Source of the DNA: Candidatus Calditenuaceae archaeon
GTDB taxonomy: Archaea; Thermoproteota; Nitrososphaeria_A; Caldarchaeales; Calditenuaceae
Direction: 5' to 3'
Length of the DNA: 64,000 nucleotides
Assembly: GCA_025058175.1 (NCBI GenBank)
Contig: JANXED010000004.1
Coordinates: 1-64,000 of the forward strand
Positions 18,243 to 26,243 of the stretch are shown here, in pieces (position 1 is the stretch's first letter; each line of letters opens with the position of its first letter). The notes under the pieces are model-generated. The model did no database searches. It was not told where the DNA came from and saw only the letters and a list, made by a program, of their open reading frames with translations. The translations under genes were made by a program, and so were the position numbers.

Positions 18243-18710
18243 TTGAGGGCCAGTCCGCTGGACCTACTGACCGGCTTCATGGCCCTGATGACCGTGATCG
18301 CTCTGGTTACGACGGTCGACGTGAACCGCGAGACCGTTTGCGTGAGGGGAGAACGGGGGAAGGCGCTGGTCATGGACGTACCCGAGAACAGGACCGTATC
18401 TCTTCGGTACACACACTCGGTGAGGCAGATGGTTACGATTGAGACTTACCACATCGAGCGGGGTGCGATCGTCCTGAGGAGCGTGAAGATGGGCGACGGA
18501 GCCTCGAGCGCCCTCTACGACGAAGGCATGTCCTTCATGGACGGTGGAGCCGTCAGGATCGAGGGGGTGAACGTCCGGCTCGGCGGGCTGAAGTTGAGGG
18601 TCGGCGACGTGGGAAGACCCGTGCTGACGGTTGGGAACACTCAGATCGACCTCTCCGACGTCTTCGGTCCGGGCGAGGGGGTCGAAATCAGCCTTGATGG
18701 ATGCGCGTAA
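18243..18710 (+). CDS. DUF1850 protein of a TAXI-TRAP transporter
   Basis: 155 residues from a TTG start. One N-terminal transmembrane helix (about 8-24) is followed by a beta-rich external domain carrying the DUF1850-type segment LRYTHSVRQM. DUF1850 proteins occur almost only beside TAXI-TRAP genes and are presumed accessory subunits. The 3' end overlaps the permease gene by 14 bp, so the two should be co-translated. Confidence 0.8.
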   Translation: MRASPLDLLTGFMALMTVIALVTTVDVNRETVCVRGERGKALVMDVPENRTVSLRYTHSVRQMVTIETYHIERGAIVLRSVKMGDGASSALYDEGMSFMDGGAVRIEGVNVRLGGLKLRVGDVGRPVLTVGNTQIDLSDVFGPGEGVEISLDGCA

Positions 18711-20646
18711 GCTCTTGACGGACGCCCTTGCGGCGGCCTTGGTCCTCTGGTCGCTGTACAGCGTGGCACCCATAAACCTAGTTCTGCCGGACTGGGCGAT
18801 TCAACTCCTGCCCCTCAGACCACCTGTAGAGACCTACAAGTTCAGGTGGGTCCACCTGACCTTGATACTTGCCCTAGCGGCGCTGACTTACACGAAGTCC
18901 AGAGCGGGGACGCTGCCGCTGCTTTTGCTGGCGTTCGGAGGCCTGTTCTACCAGGTCTCGCAGTTCGACAGGTTCGTTTACTCGGCCGCGACCCCCACCG
19001 CCATCGACGTGATAGTCGGCCTGATGACCGTCGGGCTACTGCTTTACGCGGTACTGAGGAGCAGCGGCCTGGCGGTCACCCTACTGCTGTTGTTCTTCAT
19101 GGTTTACGCGGTGACCGGGTATTACTGGCCCGAGCCCTTCACACACAAGGGCTACAGCTTCGAGAGGCTGATCGGACACCTGTACATGACTCTAGAGGGG
19201 ATATTCGGCGTCGCCATCGACGTCTCCGCCACGCTGGTGATCCTGTTCGTCGCATATGGGGCCCTAATGGACGCCTCAGGGGCCAGCAAGTTCTTCATGG
19301 AGCTGGTGTACCTGTCGATGGGAAGAAGCCCCTCTGCCGCCGGAAGGGCGACCGTACTCCTCACAGCGCTCATCGGCGGGCCCCAGGGCAGCGGGGTCGC
19401 CACGACGCTCTCCGTGGGGCCGCTGGTGAAGGAATACCTGTTGAGGGCCGGGTATCCGAGGGAGAAGGCCGCGGGGCTGCTGTCGGCCGGCGGAATGGGC
19501 GCCGTGATATCGCCCCCACTCCTAGGTGCGGCAGCTTTCCTGATGATGGAATTCCTGAGGATCCCCCTGATCAGCGTGATGGTCCTCGTTCTGGTCCCCA
19601 CTTTGCTCATCTACATCGTTCTCTACGTGACGGTCTGGCTCGAAGCGAAGGCCCTGGACCTCAAACCCGTTGAGCTCCCGAGGGTCGAAGCGCGCAAAGT
19701 GTTGAGGGGGCTCTATCACCTGCTCTCGATGGTGGTCCTGATAGCGGTCCTGCTAGTCGGACGCTCGCCCGGAATGGCCATAACGTCGGCGATATTCGTC
19801 CCGATCGACACGAGCTTCCTCAGCAGGGACAGGAGTGAGTGGTTGACTCCTAGGAGGCTCATCAGGACGCTCGTGGATGGGGGGAAGAGCTTCCTGCCGG
19901 TGGGGTGCATACTCGCGGGCGTGGGGATCGTGATCGGAGTCTTCACCCTCACGGGGCTGGGCCTCAAGCTCGCTGGAATCATCGTGGCCGCGAGCGGGGG
20001 AGTCAGGGAGGTAGCGGTCCTGCTCAGCGGGTTAGCGGTCATACTGGTGGGTCTGGCCGTCCCGATAACCGCCTCCTACGTGGTCACGGCTGCTGTCGTC
20101 ACGCCGGCCCTCGCCGCCCTCGGCATACCCCCACACGTATCGCACGTCTTCGTCTTCTACTACTCAGTGCTCTCAGAGGTCTCACCCCCAATAGGGCTGG
20201 CCCCCATGGCTGCTGCATCGATCTTCGGCGGGAACCCCTTCAGGACCATGATGGAGGCCTGGAGGTACACGCTCCCGGCGTTCATCATACCCTTCTTCTT
20301 CACCTTCACGGCGGACGGGGAGCGACTGCTGTTGCTGCAGGACCCGAGGAACGTCGTCTTCTTCGACCCACAGGGAGCGATCGTGCCCCTCACGGCATCG
20401 ATCGTAGGGGTGGTGTTGTTGAGCGCCGCCATAGCAGGACACCTGTTCGCCAACCTGAGCCCGACCGAGGTCGCGGCCCTCGCAGTCGCGGGCTCGATGA
20501 TAGGCCTCTACCCGGAGAACCAGCTCGCCGTCCTCTCCTCGCTGGTCTTGATCGCGGGGGTCTTGTCAGTTCAGATCGCTAAGACCAGGGTGGGAGCCCA
20601 GGTTCGGCACCGGCTCGAGCTGAGTCTTTCCAGGCCTCGTGGCTGA
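18697..20646 (+). CDS. TRAP transporter fused permease (DctQ-DctM)
   Basis: 649 residues from the ATG at 18697. The frame is open from 18631, but the extra N-terminus is basic and lies inside DUF1850. About four N-terminal helices (DctQ part) are joined to about 12 helices (DctM part). The signature regions GPQGSGVATTLSVGPLVKEYL and SAGGMGAVISPPLLGAAAF are those of TRAP large subunits. It imports the solute bound by the TAXI protein using an ion gradient. The 3' end overlaps the convergent dehydrogenase gene by 68 bp, unusually long for this window. Confidence 0.93.
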   Translation: MDARKLLTDALAAALVLWSLYSVAPINLVLPDWAIQLLPLRPPVETYKFRWVHLTLILALAALTYTKSRAGTLPLLLLAFGGLFYQVSQFDRFVYSAATPTAIDVIVGLMTVGLLLYAVLRSSGLAVTLLLLFFMVYAVTGYYWPEPFTHKGYSFERLIGHLYMTLEGIFGVAIDVSATLVILFVAYGALMDASGASKFFMELVYLSMGRSPSAAGRATVLLTALIGGPQGSGVATTLSVGPLVKEYLLRAGYPREKAAGLLSAGGMGAVISPPLLGAAAFLMMEFLRIPLISVMVLVLVPTLLIYIVLYVTVWLEAKALDLKPVELPRVEARKVLRGLYHLLSMVVLIAVLLVGRSPGMAITSAIFVPIDTSFLSRDRSEWLTPRRLIRTLVDGGKSFLPVGCILAGVGIVIGVFTLTGLGLKLAGIIVAASGGVREVAVLLSGLAVILVGLAVPITASYVVTAAVVTPALAALGIPPHVSHVFVFYYSVLSEVSPPIGLAPMAAASIFGGNPFRTMMEAWRYTLPAFIIPFFFTFTADGERLLLLQDPRNVVFFDPQGAIVPLTASIVGVVLLSAAIAGHLFANLSPTEVAALAVAGSMIGLYPENQLAVLSSLVLIAGVLSVQIAKTRVGAQVRHRLELSLSRPRG

Positions 20647-21508
20647 ATCGCAGGAGCGCCTCAAAGATCGCCTGCGTGCCGTGCTTGTCGAACCCCATTG
20701 CACAGAGGACCTTCGTCAGCTGGTGGACCGTCGAAGCGCCGAACAGCGGGACGCCCGTCCGCTCGGCGACCTCCAGCACGATCCTCAGGTCCTTTCTCAA
20801 GTGCTCGACCTTGAAGCCGGGAGCGTAGTCCCGCTCGATCATCTTCGGCCCGAGGTTGTTCAGCTGCCAAGATCCCGCGGCGCCCGACCCGATCACCTCG
20901 AGGACCTTTCGGGGGTCGAGTCCGACCCTCACCGCGAACGCTAGGGCCTCAGCGGCCGCGAGGAGCGTCCCCGCGACCGCGATCTGGTTCGAGAGCTTCG
21001 TCAACTGACCGCTGCCAGACGGCCCCATGTACTCGATCCTCCTCCCCATGCACTCGAGGAGCGGCCTGACCCTCTCGAAGGCCTCCCTCTCGCCTCCGAC
21101 CATGAAGGTGAGCGTCCCAGACTCGGCCGCGAAGGTGCTGCCGGTGACCGGAGCGTCGAGGTAGCTCGCGCCGACCTCCGCGAGCCTCGCGGCGATCTCC
21201 GCCTCGGTCGACGGGGAGACGGTGGAGCAGTCGACAACGATCGACCCGGACCTGACCCCCTTCACGACTCCCCTCTCGCCCAGGACGACCTCCATCACGT
21301 CCTTCGAGTCGGGGAGCATCAGGAAGACGAACTCGGACGCCCTCGCGACCTCCTCGGGGCTCGAGGCCGCTCGCGCGCCCATCGCGACCAGTTCCTCTAC
21401 CGGCGGCCTGCTCCTGTTGTGGACGGTCAGTTCGTGGCCGTGCTGCAGCAGCCTCTTCGACATCGGCCTCCCCATCAGGCCCAGCCCGATGAAGCCGACC
21501 TTCGCCAT
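20579..21508 (-). CDS. 3-hydroxyisobutyrate dehydrogenase-family NAD(P)-dependent oxidoreductase
   Basis: 309 residues. Rossmann motif GFIGLGLMGRPM at the N-terminus, substrate region DAPVTGSTFAAESGTL, and the catalytic lysine in GQLTKLSNQ. This beta-hydroxyacid dehydrogenase family includes 3-hydroxyisobutyrate, tartronate semialdehyde and related dehydrogenases; the exact acid cannot be read. A role in branched-chain amino acid or glyoxylate metabolism is inferred. The C-terminal 22 codons lie opposite the 3' end of the TRAP permease gene. Confidence 0.88.
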   Translation of the reverse strand: MAKVGFIGLGLMGRPMSKRLLQHGHELTVHNRSRPPVEELVAMGARAASSPEEVARASEFVFLMLPDSKDVMEVVLGERGVVKGVRSGSIVVDCSTVSPSTEAEIAARLAEVGASYLDAPVTGSTFAAESGTLTFMVGGEREAFERVRPLLECMGRRIEYMGPSGSGQLTKLSNQIAVAGTLLAAAEALAFAVRVGLDPRKVLEVIGSGAAGSWQLNNLGPKMIERDYAPGFKVEHLRKDLRIVLEVAERTGVPLFGASTVHQLTKVLCAMGFDKHGTQAIFEALLRFSHEAWKDSARAGAEPGLPPWS

Positions 21509-21575
21509 CGAGCATTGGTCTCGATCGGCCGGCTTTACCCGTTTCCCACGGCGGAGCTCCGATGTCAGGCGCGGC

Positions 21576-21583
21576 GTTTATGG
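21576..21583 (+). promoter_or_regulatory. Promoter of the pyrimidine-dimer glycosylase gene
   Basis: GTTTATGG is centred 27-28 nt before the GTG at 21608, consistent with leaderless transcription. Confidence 0.4.
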
Positions 21584-21607
21584 TGAGGGCGGAGGACGTC
21601 AGGAACG

Positions 21608-22159
21608 GTGCAGGTCTTCAGGCCCTACGTCGACCTGAGGAGGTCGGCCGTGGTGCTGGACGACAGGAGGCTCGGGAAGCAGCGGGTCGAGTGCAAGCAG
21701 GTCCTGAAAGCGATCCTCAGGAAGTTGGGCCTGATCGACGACGGCCTCAGGGGATGGCTCAACCACCCGGTCGTCCTCCTCTACTTCAACGAGGGGAGGC
21801 CCTACGTCAGGGACCTGGTCGGGTTCTTCTGGGCCTGCGTCGAGGAGTGGAGGATGAGGGGGTACAGCAGCTCGATAGGCCTCGAGGACGTAGACCCCCT
21901 TCTCGGGAGGATCGAGGTCACGGAGGGCACGCCGGTCACCCGGGTCCACGAGATCGAGTACCGGAGGATACTCCTGGTGAAGGACCCAGAGCACTACGTC
22001 AGGGCGTTCCCGAGGGAGGAGGTGATTGAGGTCCTCGAGACCGAGCCGGTCCTCGTGAGCGGGATCAACGGCTGGCTCTTCGAGGACTTGAAGAGCTACG
22101 AGAGGGCCGTGAGGAGGATCAGGAGGATGCTCGAGAAGAGGGTTGCTGGAGGGGCTTAA
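21608..22159 (+). CDS. Pyrimidine dimer DNA glycosylase (T4 endonuclease V-like family)
   Basis: 183 residues from a GTG start. The N-terminal pattern MQVFRPYVDLRRSAVVLDDR then RLGKQRVECKQ, and WLNHPVVLLY, match the Pyr_excise family related to phage T4 endonuclease V. That enzyme cleaves the N-glycosidic bond at UV photodimers and nicks the abasic site. T4 enzyme chemistry uses the N-terminal residue; here the second residue is Gln, so the mechanism need not be identical. A degraded ribonucleotide reductase remnant lies immediately downstream on the other strand. Confidence 0.82.
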   Translation: MQVFRPYVDLRRSAVVLDDRRLGKQRVECKQVLKAILRKLGLIDDGLRGWLNHPVVLLYFNEGRPYVRDLVGFFWACVEEWRMRGYSSSIGLEDVDPLLGRIEVTEGTPVTRVHEIEYRRILLVKDPEHYVRAFPREEVIEVLETEPVLVSGINGWLFEDLKSYERAVRRIRRMLEKRVAGGA

Positions 22160-22212
22160 GCCCCCTCCGGGCGCGTTGACGTCGAAGTCCCTCGGGAGGA
22201 CCCTCTCGGTCA

Positions 22213-22506
22213 GCCTGGTCTGGAGGGCTCCTTCTCCCTAACAGCCGGATTGTCGAGGTTCACCCTCCTGACGTCCTCTGGGACGGCCTCGAGCCCGGAG
22301 ACCTCGCCTTACCGCTCGACGAGCTCCTCCATGACCTCTTCCCAGACGCCTGCCTCCTTCAGGCCCCTCACCAGGTATCCGTTGCACTCGAAGAACTTCC
22401 CGGAGAGCTTCCGCCCGCTAAGGAGGTTGCTGAGGTACGGGTCGGGGTCCGGCGTCGTCCCGGCTGTGATCGAGATCGTCGCGGTCGGCGAGATCGCTAG
22501 GCGTGG
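22213..22506 (-). pseudogene. Remnant of class II (B12-dependent) ribonucleotide reductase
   Basis: Reading the minus strand from about 22506, the peptide AISPTATISITAGTT is followed by SGKFFECNGYLVRGLKEAG and VWEEVMEELVER. This recalls the IAPTGTISIIAG segment and the NPY...LKE.GLW.EE segment of class II ribonucleotide reductases. A TAA at 22309-22311 interrupts the frame. The same frame then continues GEVSGLEAVPEDVRRV, again matching the reductase (G.v.gi..vPEDvRRvF), until a TGA at 22210-22212. Only about 100 codons survive, with no start and no active-site cysteines. This fills most of the gene-poor stretch 22160-22544. I see nothing else convincing there. Confidence 0.65.
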
Positions 22507-22544
22507 TTGGCCGCCGAAGAGAGGACGGACCAGTGAAGCCCGCG

Positions 22545-23000
22545 TCAGAGGAGGGCGTCGACGATGTACGCGACTATCGTTCCGTAGAGAACGTGGAGCG
22601 CGACGCTGAGGGCCGAAGGCCTCCACCCGAGCGGGTGTTTGGTGATCGAGACCCCGGTGAGGGGCTTATGGATGAGCGCAAGCGTGAAGACCCAGAGGAA
22701 GACCCCGAAGGCGGGACCGAGGACCAGTGGGCCGAGCAGGGTGAATTGGGGCACTAACGCGATGAAGGCGCCGTAGGCCATCGCGGCGATGCCTCCGTTC
22801 GCGAAGTGGAAGAGGAACCCGATCGAGAAGGAGTCCTCCGGCCTGCGCCCCATCACCTTCGATGCGATCATCTGGTTCTCGTGCCACTCGAGAATTCCGA
22901 CAGTCGACCACCTTCGCCAGAAGAAGTACTGTGGCACGCTCATCACCGCGGTCGCCACGATGCCCGCGAAGAGACCGTATGCGGCGGCCTCGATGACCAC
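22545..23000 (-). CDS. Small four-helix membrane protein
   Basis: 151 residues with about four hydrophobic helices (near 5-25, 62-82, 86-112 and 130-150) and a conserved-looking loop with WHENQMIASKVMGRRPEDS. I do not recognise the family. The middle segment FHFANGGIAAMAYGAF resembles uncharacterised four-helix membrane proteins found in archaea. It lies between the ribonucleotide reductase remnant and the divergent hsp20 gene. Confidence 0.6.
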   Translation of the reverse strand: MVIEAAAYGLFAGIVATAVMSVPQYFFWRRWSTVGILEWHENQMIASKVMGRRPEDSFSIGFLFHFANGGIAAMAYGAFIALVPQFTLLGPLVLGPAFGVFLWVFTLALIHKPLTGVSITKHPLGWRPSALSVALHVLYGTIVAYIVDALL

Positions 23001-23069
23001 GGACTGACTCCGTGAGGCAAGAGGATAAGCCTAACCCATCCCGTGAGGTCCTGCGTCTTCCCGCGAAAG

Positions 23070-23075
23070 CTTTAT
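23070..23075 (+). promoter_or_regulatory. TATA box that decides the Hsp20 start
   Basis: CTTTAT at 23070-23075 is about 27 nt before the GTG at 23100. The longer frame from GTG 23043 would place this box inside the coding region. Confidence 0.5.
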
Positions 23076-23099
23076 CGATGGGTGGTACGGGAGAACGGC

Positions 23100-23669
23100 G
23101 TGAGCAGCGACTTCCCGCCTTGGTGGAGGAGGAGGTGGAGGACCTTTGAGCTCATCGACGAGATGATGAGGGAGTTCGAGAGGTGGTTCGAGGAGGAGTT
23201 CAGGAGGTTCGAGAGGGAGTTGCCCAGGGACCTGATCAGGGAGATCAGGACTCCGACCGGCATCAGAAGGGAGATCGGCCCGATAGTCTACGGCTACTCT
23301 ATCACGATAGGCCCCGACGGAAGGCCGGTGATCAGGGAGTTCGGGAACGTGAGGCCGAGCCGGAGGGGAGAGCCGCCCATGCTGACGGTCGAGAGGGAGC
23401 CGCTCGTAGACGTCCTCGACGAGGAGGATAAAGTCAGGGTGATCGCGGAGGTGCCGGGCGTCAACAAGGAGGACATCAACCTGAACGTCACGGACACCAA
23501 GCTGACCATCAAGGTCGACACCGAGAAGCGGAGGTACTACAAGGAGATCGACCTGCCGGCCGAGGTCGACGCCGAGAACGCGAAGGCCAGCTACAACAAC
23601 GGCGTCCTTGAGGTCACGCTCCCGAAGAAGGTCACACGAAGGCCCGTGAAGCAGATTAAGGTCGAATGA
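23100..23669 (+). CDS. Hsp20/alpha-crystallin small heat-shock protein
   Basis: 189 residues from the GTG at 23100; an in-frame GTG at 23043 would add 19 residues. The N-terminal arm is Trp/Arg/Glu-rich. The alpha-crystallin domain occupies about residues 95-175, with EVPGVNKEDINL and the signature YNNGVLEVTLPKK. A short basic tail with the KQIKVE end follows. It is an ATP-independent holdase chaperone. The start choice rests on the TATA box at 23070-23075 and on the usual short N-terminus of archaeal homologues. Confidence 0.92.
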   Translation: MSSDFPPWWRRRWRTFELIDEMMREFERWFEEEFRRFERELPRDLIREIRTPTGIRREIGPIVYGYSITIGPDGRPVIREFGNVRPSRRGEPPMLTVEREPLVDVLDEEDKVRVIAEVPGVNKEDINLNVTDTKLTIKVDTEKRRYYKEIDLPAEVDAENAKASYNNGVLEVTLPKKVTRRPVKQIKVE

Positions 23670-23726
23670 GGGCCGCACGGACCCTCGGCGTCGTCCCTCG
23701 TCTCACATTCATGCCTCTGAGGATGC

Positions 23727-23736
23727 GTTAAATAGA
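23727..23736 (+). promoter_or_regulatory. Promoter of the 2-oxoacid oxidoreductase gene
   Basis: GTTAAATAGA is centred about 27 nt before the ATG at 23759, supporting a leaderless start. Confidence 0.5.
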
Positions 23737-23758
23737 CGCGCGGTGCAGCAAACCGCAG

Positions 23759-25726
23759 ATGCGAGTTTCCTGGATGATCGGGGGGGCGCAGGGGAGCGGC
23801 GTTGACTCCTCCGCCAATGTATACGCGTATGCCGCCGCCTCCTCCGGTTACAACGTCTATGGGAAGAGGGAGTACTTCTCGAACATCAAGGGCAGACACA
23901 GCTACTTCACCGTCGTCGCGTCTGACGGTCCGGTGAGGAGCGTCACCGACGAGGTCCACGTCCTGACGAGTTTCGACGCCGAGACCGTATTCAGGCACGC
24001 CTTCGAGGTGATGAAGGGCGGCGTGCTGATCTATGACAAGTACCTCGAGGCTGAGCGGCTGAAGAACCAGTCGATGCTGGAGCCGGAGGAGATGGAGAGG
24101 CTGGAGCGCGAGCTCGAGGAGAGGGGCGTCTCGGGGACCGTGAAGGACGTCGTCAGGGCGGCTGAGGAGGGTGGGGCGCACGTGGTCCCGATGCCCTACA
24201 TGGACCTCCTGAAGAGGGTGGGTGAAATAATAGGCGAGAGCCAGCTCAGCGCGCTCACCCGAATGGTCAACACGCTAGCCGTCGCGGCCTCCTTCAAGAT
24301 CCTCAACGGAGAGATCGAGTACCTCGAGAAGGGGCTGAACTACGCCTTCAGGGCGAAGAGGGCGATCGTGAGGAACAACGTTATAGCGTGCCAGGTCGCA
24401 TACGAGTACGTCGGTTCAGAGTTCGACGGCGTCAAGCTCGACGTGAACATCAGGCCGAGGCCCAACGCCAACAACGGCCGCAGGGTCCTCATCACGGGGA
24501 CCTCGATGGTGGGGATCGCGAAGATCGCCGCGGGGTGCAGGGTGCAGGCCTATTACCCGATAACGCCCGCCGCCGACGAGAGCTTCTACCTCGAGGACGA
24601 GATGGAGTTCGGGGTCAATCCCGAGGCGGAGACGGACCTCCCGGCCCTGGCCGAGTCGAAAGTCCTCTCCGAGAAGACGAGCGTCGTGGTCTTCCAGACT
24701 GAGGACGAGTTGGCCGCGATAGACCTGGCCGTCGGGGCGGCCTTAGCGGGAGCTAGGGCCGCGACCGCGACCTCCGGACCCGGGTTCTCCCTGATGCCCG
24801 AGGGCCTAGACTGGGCCAGCATAAACGAGGTGCCGGTCGTGATCACGATCTACTCGAGGGGAGGGCCGAGCACGGGCCTTCCGACCAGGCACGAGCAATC
24901 AGACCTACTCTTCAGCGTCTTCGCGGGTCACGGAGAAGCGCCGAGGATAGTCCTCGCCTCTGGCGACATCGAGGAGGCCTTCTACGACACGATAAGGGCC
25001 TTCAACTACGCCGAGCGGTACCAAATGCCGGTAATTCACCTACTCGACAAGTCAATAGCCAACTCGACGCAGAGCGTACCGTTCCCGGACCTCAGCAGGG
25101 TCGTGATAGACAGGGGAATACTCCTCGATTCGGCCGACAGGGAATACAAGAGGTTCGAGTTCACCGACTCAGGCATCTCGCCGAGGATCCCCTTGGGGAC
25201 CAAGGACGTCGTATTCTGGAACACCGGCGACGAACACGACGAGCTCGGCCACATCTCCGAGGACCCCGTCAACAGGATCAGGATGATGGAGAAGAGGATG
25301 AGGAAGCTCGAGGTGGCCGCGAGGGAGATTCCGGCCGACGAGAAGATAGCCGTGTACGGCGACCCATCTGCGGAGAACTGGATCATCAGTTGGGGCTCCA
25401 CGAAGGGCCCGGTGCTCGACGGCCTCGACCTGCTGAGGGAGGAGGGCTTCGACCACAACCTGGCGTTCCTTCAAGTCAAGCTCCTCTGGCCGTTCCCCGG
25501 GGAACTGATCAAGGAGACGTTGAAGGGCGCGAAGAGGGTGATCGACCTCGAGCAGAACTACATGGGCCAGATGGGGCTGCTGATGAGGATGACTACCGGG
25601 ATGGAGCCTACGAACTTCGTCCTGAAGTACAACGGCAGGCCCTTCACGATGACCGAGGTCCGCGACGCGGTCAAGGCGGTCATCAGGACCAACGTCAAGA
25701 GGCTCGTCACGAACAGGGGCAGGTAG
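23759..25726 (+). CDS. 2-oxoacid:ferredoxin oxidoreductase, fused gamma-alpha subunit
   Basis: 655 residues. Residues 1-200 are the gamma domain (GGAQGSGVDSSANVYAYAA and SNIKGRHSYF). Residues of about 240-640 are the alpha domain with the hallmark YPITPAADES and a TSGPGFSLM region. The gamma-alpha fusion is the archaeal type that decarboxylates pyruvate or other 2-oxoacids to acyl-CoA and reduces ferredoxin. It needs a beta subunit carrying thiamine diphosphate and Fe-S clusters, but no such gene is adjacent or elsewhere in the window. The next gene encodes an unrelated Sm-like protein. The subunit must pair with a distant beta gene. Confidence 0.92.
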   Translation: MRVSWMIGGAQGSGVDSSANVYAYAAASSGYNVYGKREYFSNIKGRHSYFTVVASDGPVRSVTDEVHVLTSFDAETVFRHAFEVMKGGVLIYDKYLEAERLKNQSMLEPEEMERLERELEERGVSGTVKDVVRAAEEGGAHVVPMPYMDLLKRVGEIIGESQLSALTRMVNTLAVAASFKILNGEIEYLEKGLNYAFRAKRAIVRNNVIACQVAYEYVGSEFDGVKLDVNIRPRPNANNGRRVLITGTSMVGIAKIAAGCRVQAYYPITPAADESFYLEDEMEFGVNPEAETDLPALAESKVLSEKTSVVVFQTEDELAAIDLAVGAALAGARAATATSGPGFSLMPEGLDWASINEVPVVITIYSRGGPSTGLPTRHEQSDLLFSVFAGHGEAPRIVLASGDIEEAFYDTIRAFNYAERYQMPVIHLLDKSIANSTQSVPFPDLSRVVIDRGILLDSADREYKRFEFTDSGISPRIPLGTKDVVFWNTGDEHDELGHISEDPVNRIRMMEKRMRKLEVAAREIPADEKIAVYGDPSAENWIISWGSTKGPVLDGLDLLREEGFDHNLAFLQVKLLWPFPGELIKETLKGAKRVIDLEQNYMGQMGLLMRMTTGMEPTNFVLKYNGRPFTMTEVRDAVKAVIRTNVKRLVTNRGR

Positions 25727-25742
25727 CGCTCTACCTTCGGTC

Positions 25743-25753
25743 AACATATATAA
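25743..25753 (+). promoter_or_regulatory. TATA box of the Sm-like protein gene
   Basis: ACATATATAAC at 25743-25753 predicts a transcript start near 25774. That is downstream of the TTG at 25763 and 22 nt before the GTG at 25796. Confidence 0.5.
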
Positions 25754-25795
25754 CGTTACGTATTGGTGATTTCAGAGCAAGTCGGGTGCGGGATC

Positions 25796-26242
25796 GTGTC
25801 GGCTGTCGCCGCGAAGAGGTTCGCTGAGGAGTTCGCCTCGACCCTCGACAAGTCGGTCTCGGTCTCCCTCAAGTCGGGAGTCAGGCTGATAGGGAAGCTG
25901 GTAGCCTTCAACCAGTCCGACTACAGTCTCTGGCTGGCCGACGTCACCTCATCCGACGGGAGGACCGCGAAGAAGCTCTTCGTAGCGGGCAGCGAGGTCT
26001 CCTCGATCGAGGTGCTGGAGAGGGGGCCGGAGCTCGACTCCCTCTACGAGAGGCTCAGCAGGACCTTCCCGAACATGGTCAAGTACCTGAGGGACGTGGG
26101 CGTCATACTGGTCATGGACAGGATCAGGGTCACGAAGGACGGCGTCGTCGAGGGGACGGGCACGGCCGCCCAGAGGGTCCAGAAGATCTGGGAGGAGTGG
26201 AAGAAGGAGGAGGCGGAGAGACAGCAGGCCGCGGGGACCTGA
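25796..26242 (+). CDS. Sm-like (LSm) archaeal protein with C-terminal domain, SmAP3-like
   Basis: 148 residues from the GTG at 25796. The frame extends to a TTG at 25763, but the TATA box at 25743-25753 predicts transcription starting between them. Residues of about 10-75 are an LSm fold (Sm1: SVSVSLKSGVRLIGKLVAFN with DYSLWLADV; Sm2: KKLFVAGSEVSSIEVL). A second domain of about 70 residues follows, as in SmAP3 of crenarchaea. Such proteins form rings that bind U-rich RNA. The stop is 1 bp from the convergent PAC2 gene's end. Confidence 0.85.
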   Translation: MSAVAAKRFAEEFASTLDKSVSVSLKSGVRLIGKLVAFNQSDYSLWLADVTSSDGRTAKKLFVAGSEVSSIEVLERGPELDSLYERLSRTFPNMVKYLRDVGVILVMDRIRVTKDGVVEGTGTAAQRVQKIWEEWKKEEAERQQAAGT

Positions 26243-26243
26243 G

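Noticed and set aside
18631-18696. Longer N-terminus of the TRAP permease
   Set aside because: The additional 22 codons lie within DUF1850 in another frame and lack hydrophobic or conserved character; the ATG at 18697 fits the overlap pattern.
22250-22609. A 119-codon plus-strand open frame in the gene-poor stretch
   Set aside because: Ser/Thr/Pro-rich and without motif, whereas the opposite strand keeps ribonucleotide reductase similarity.
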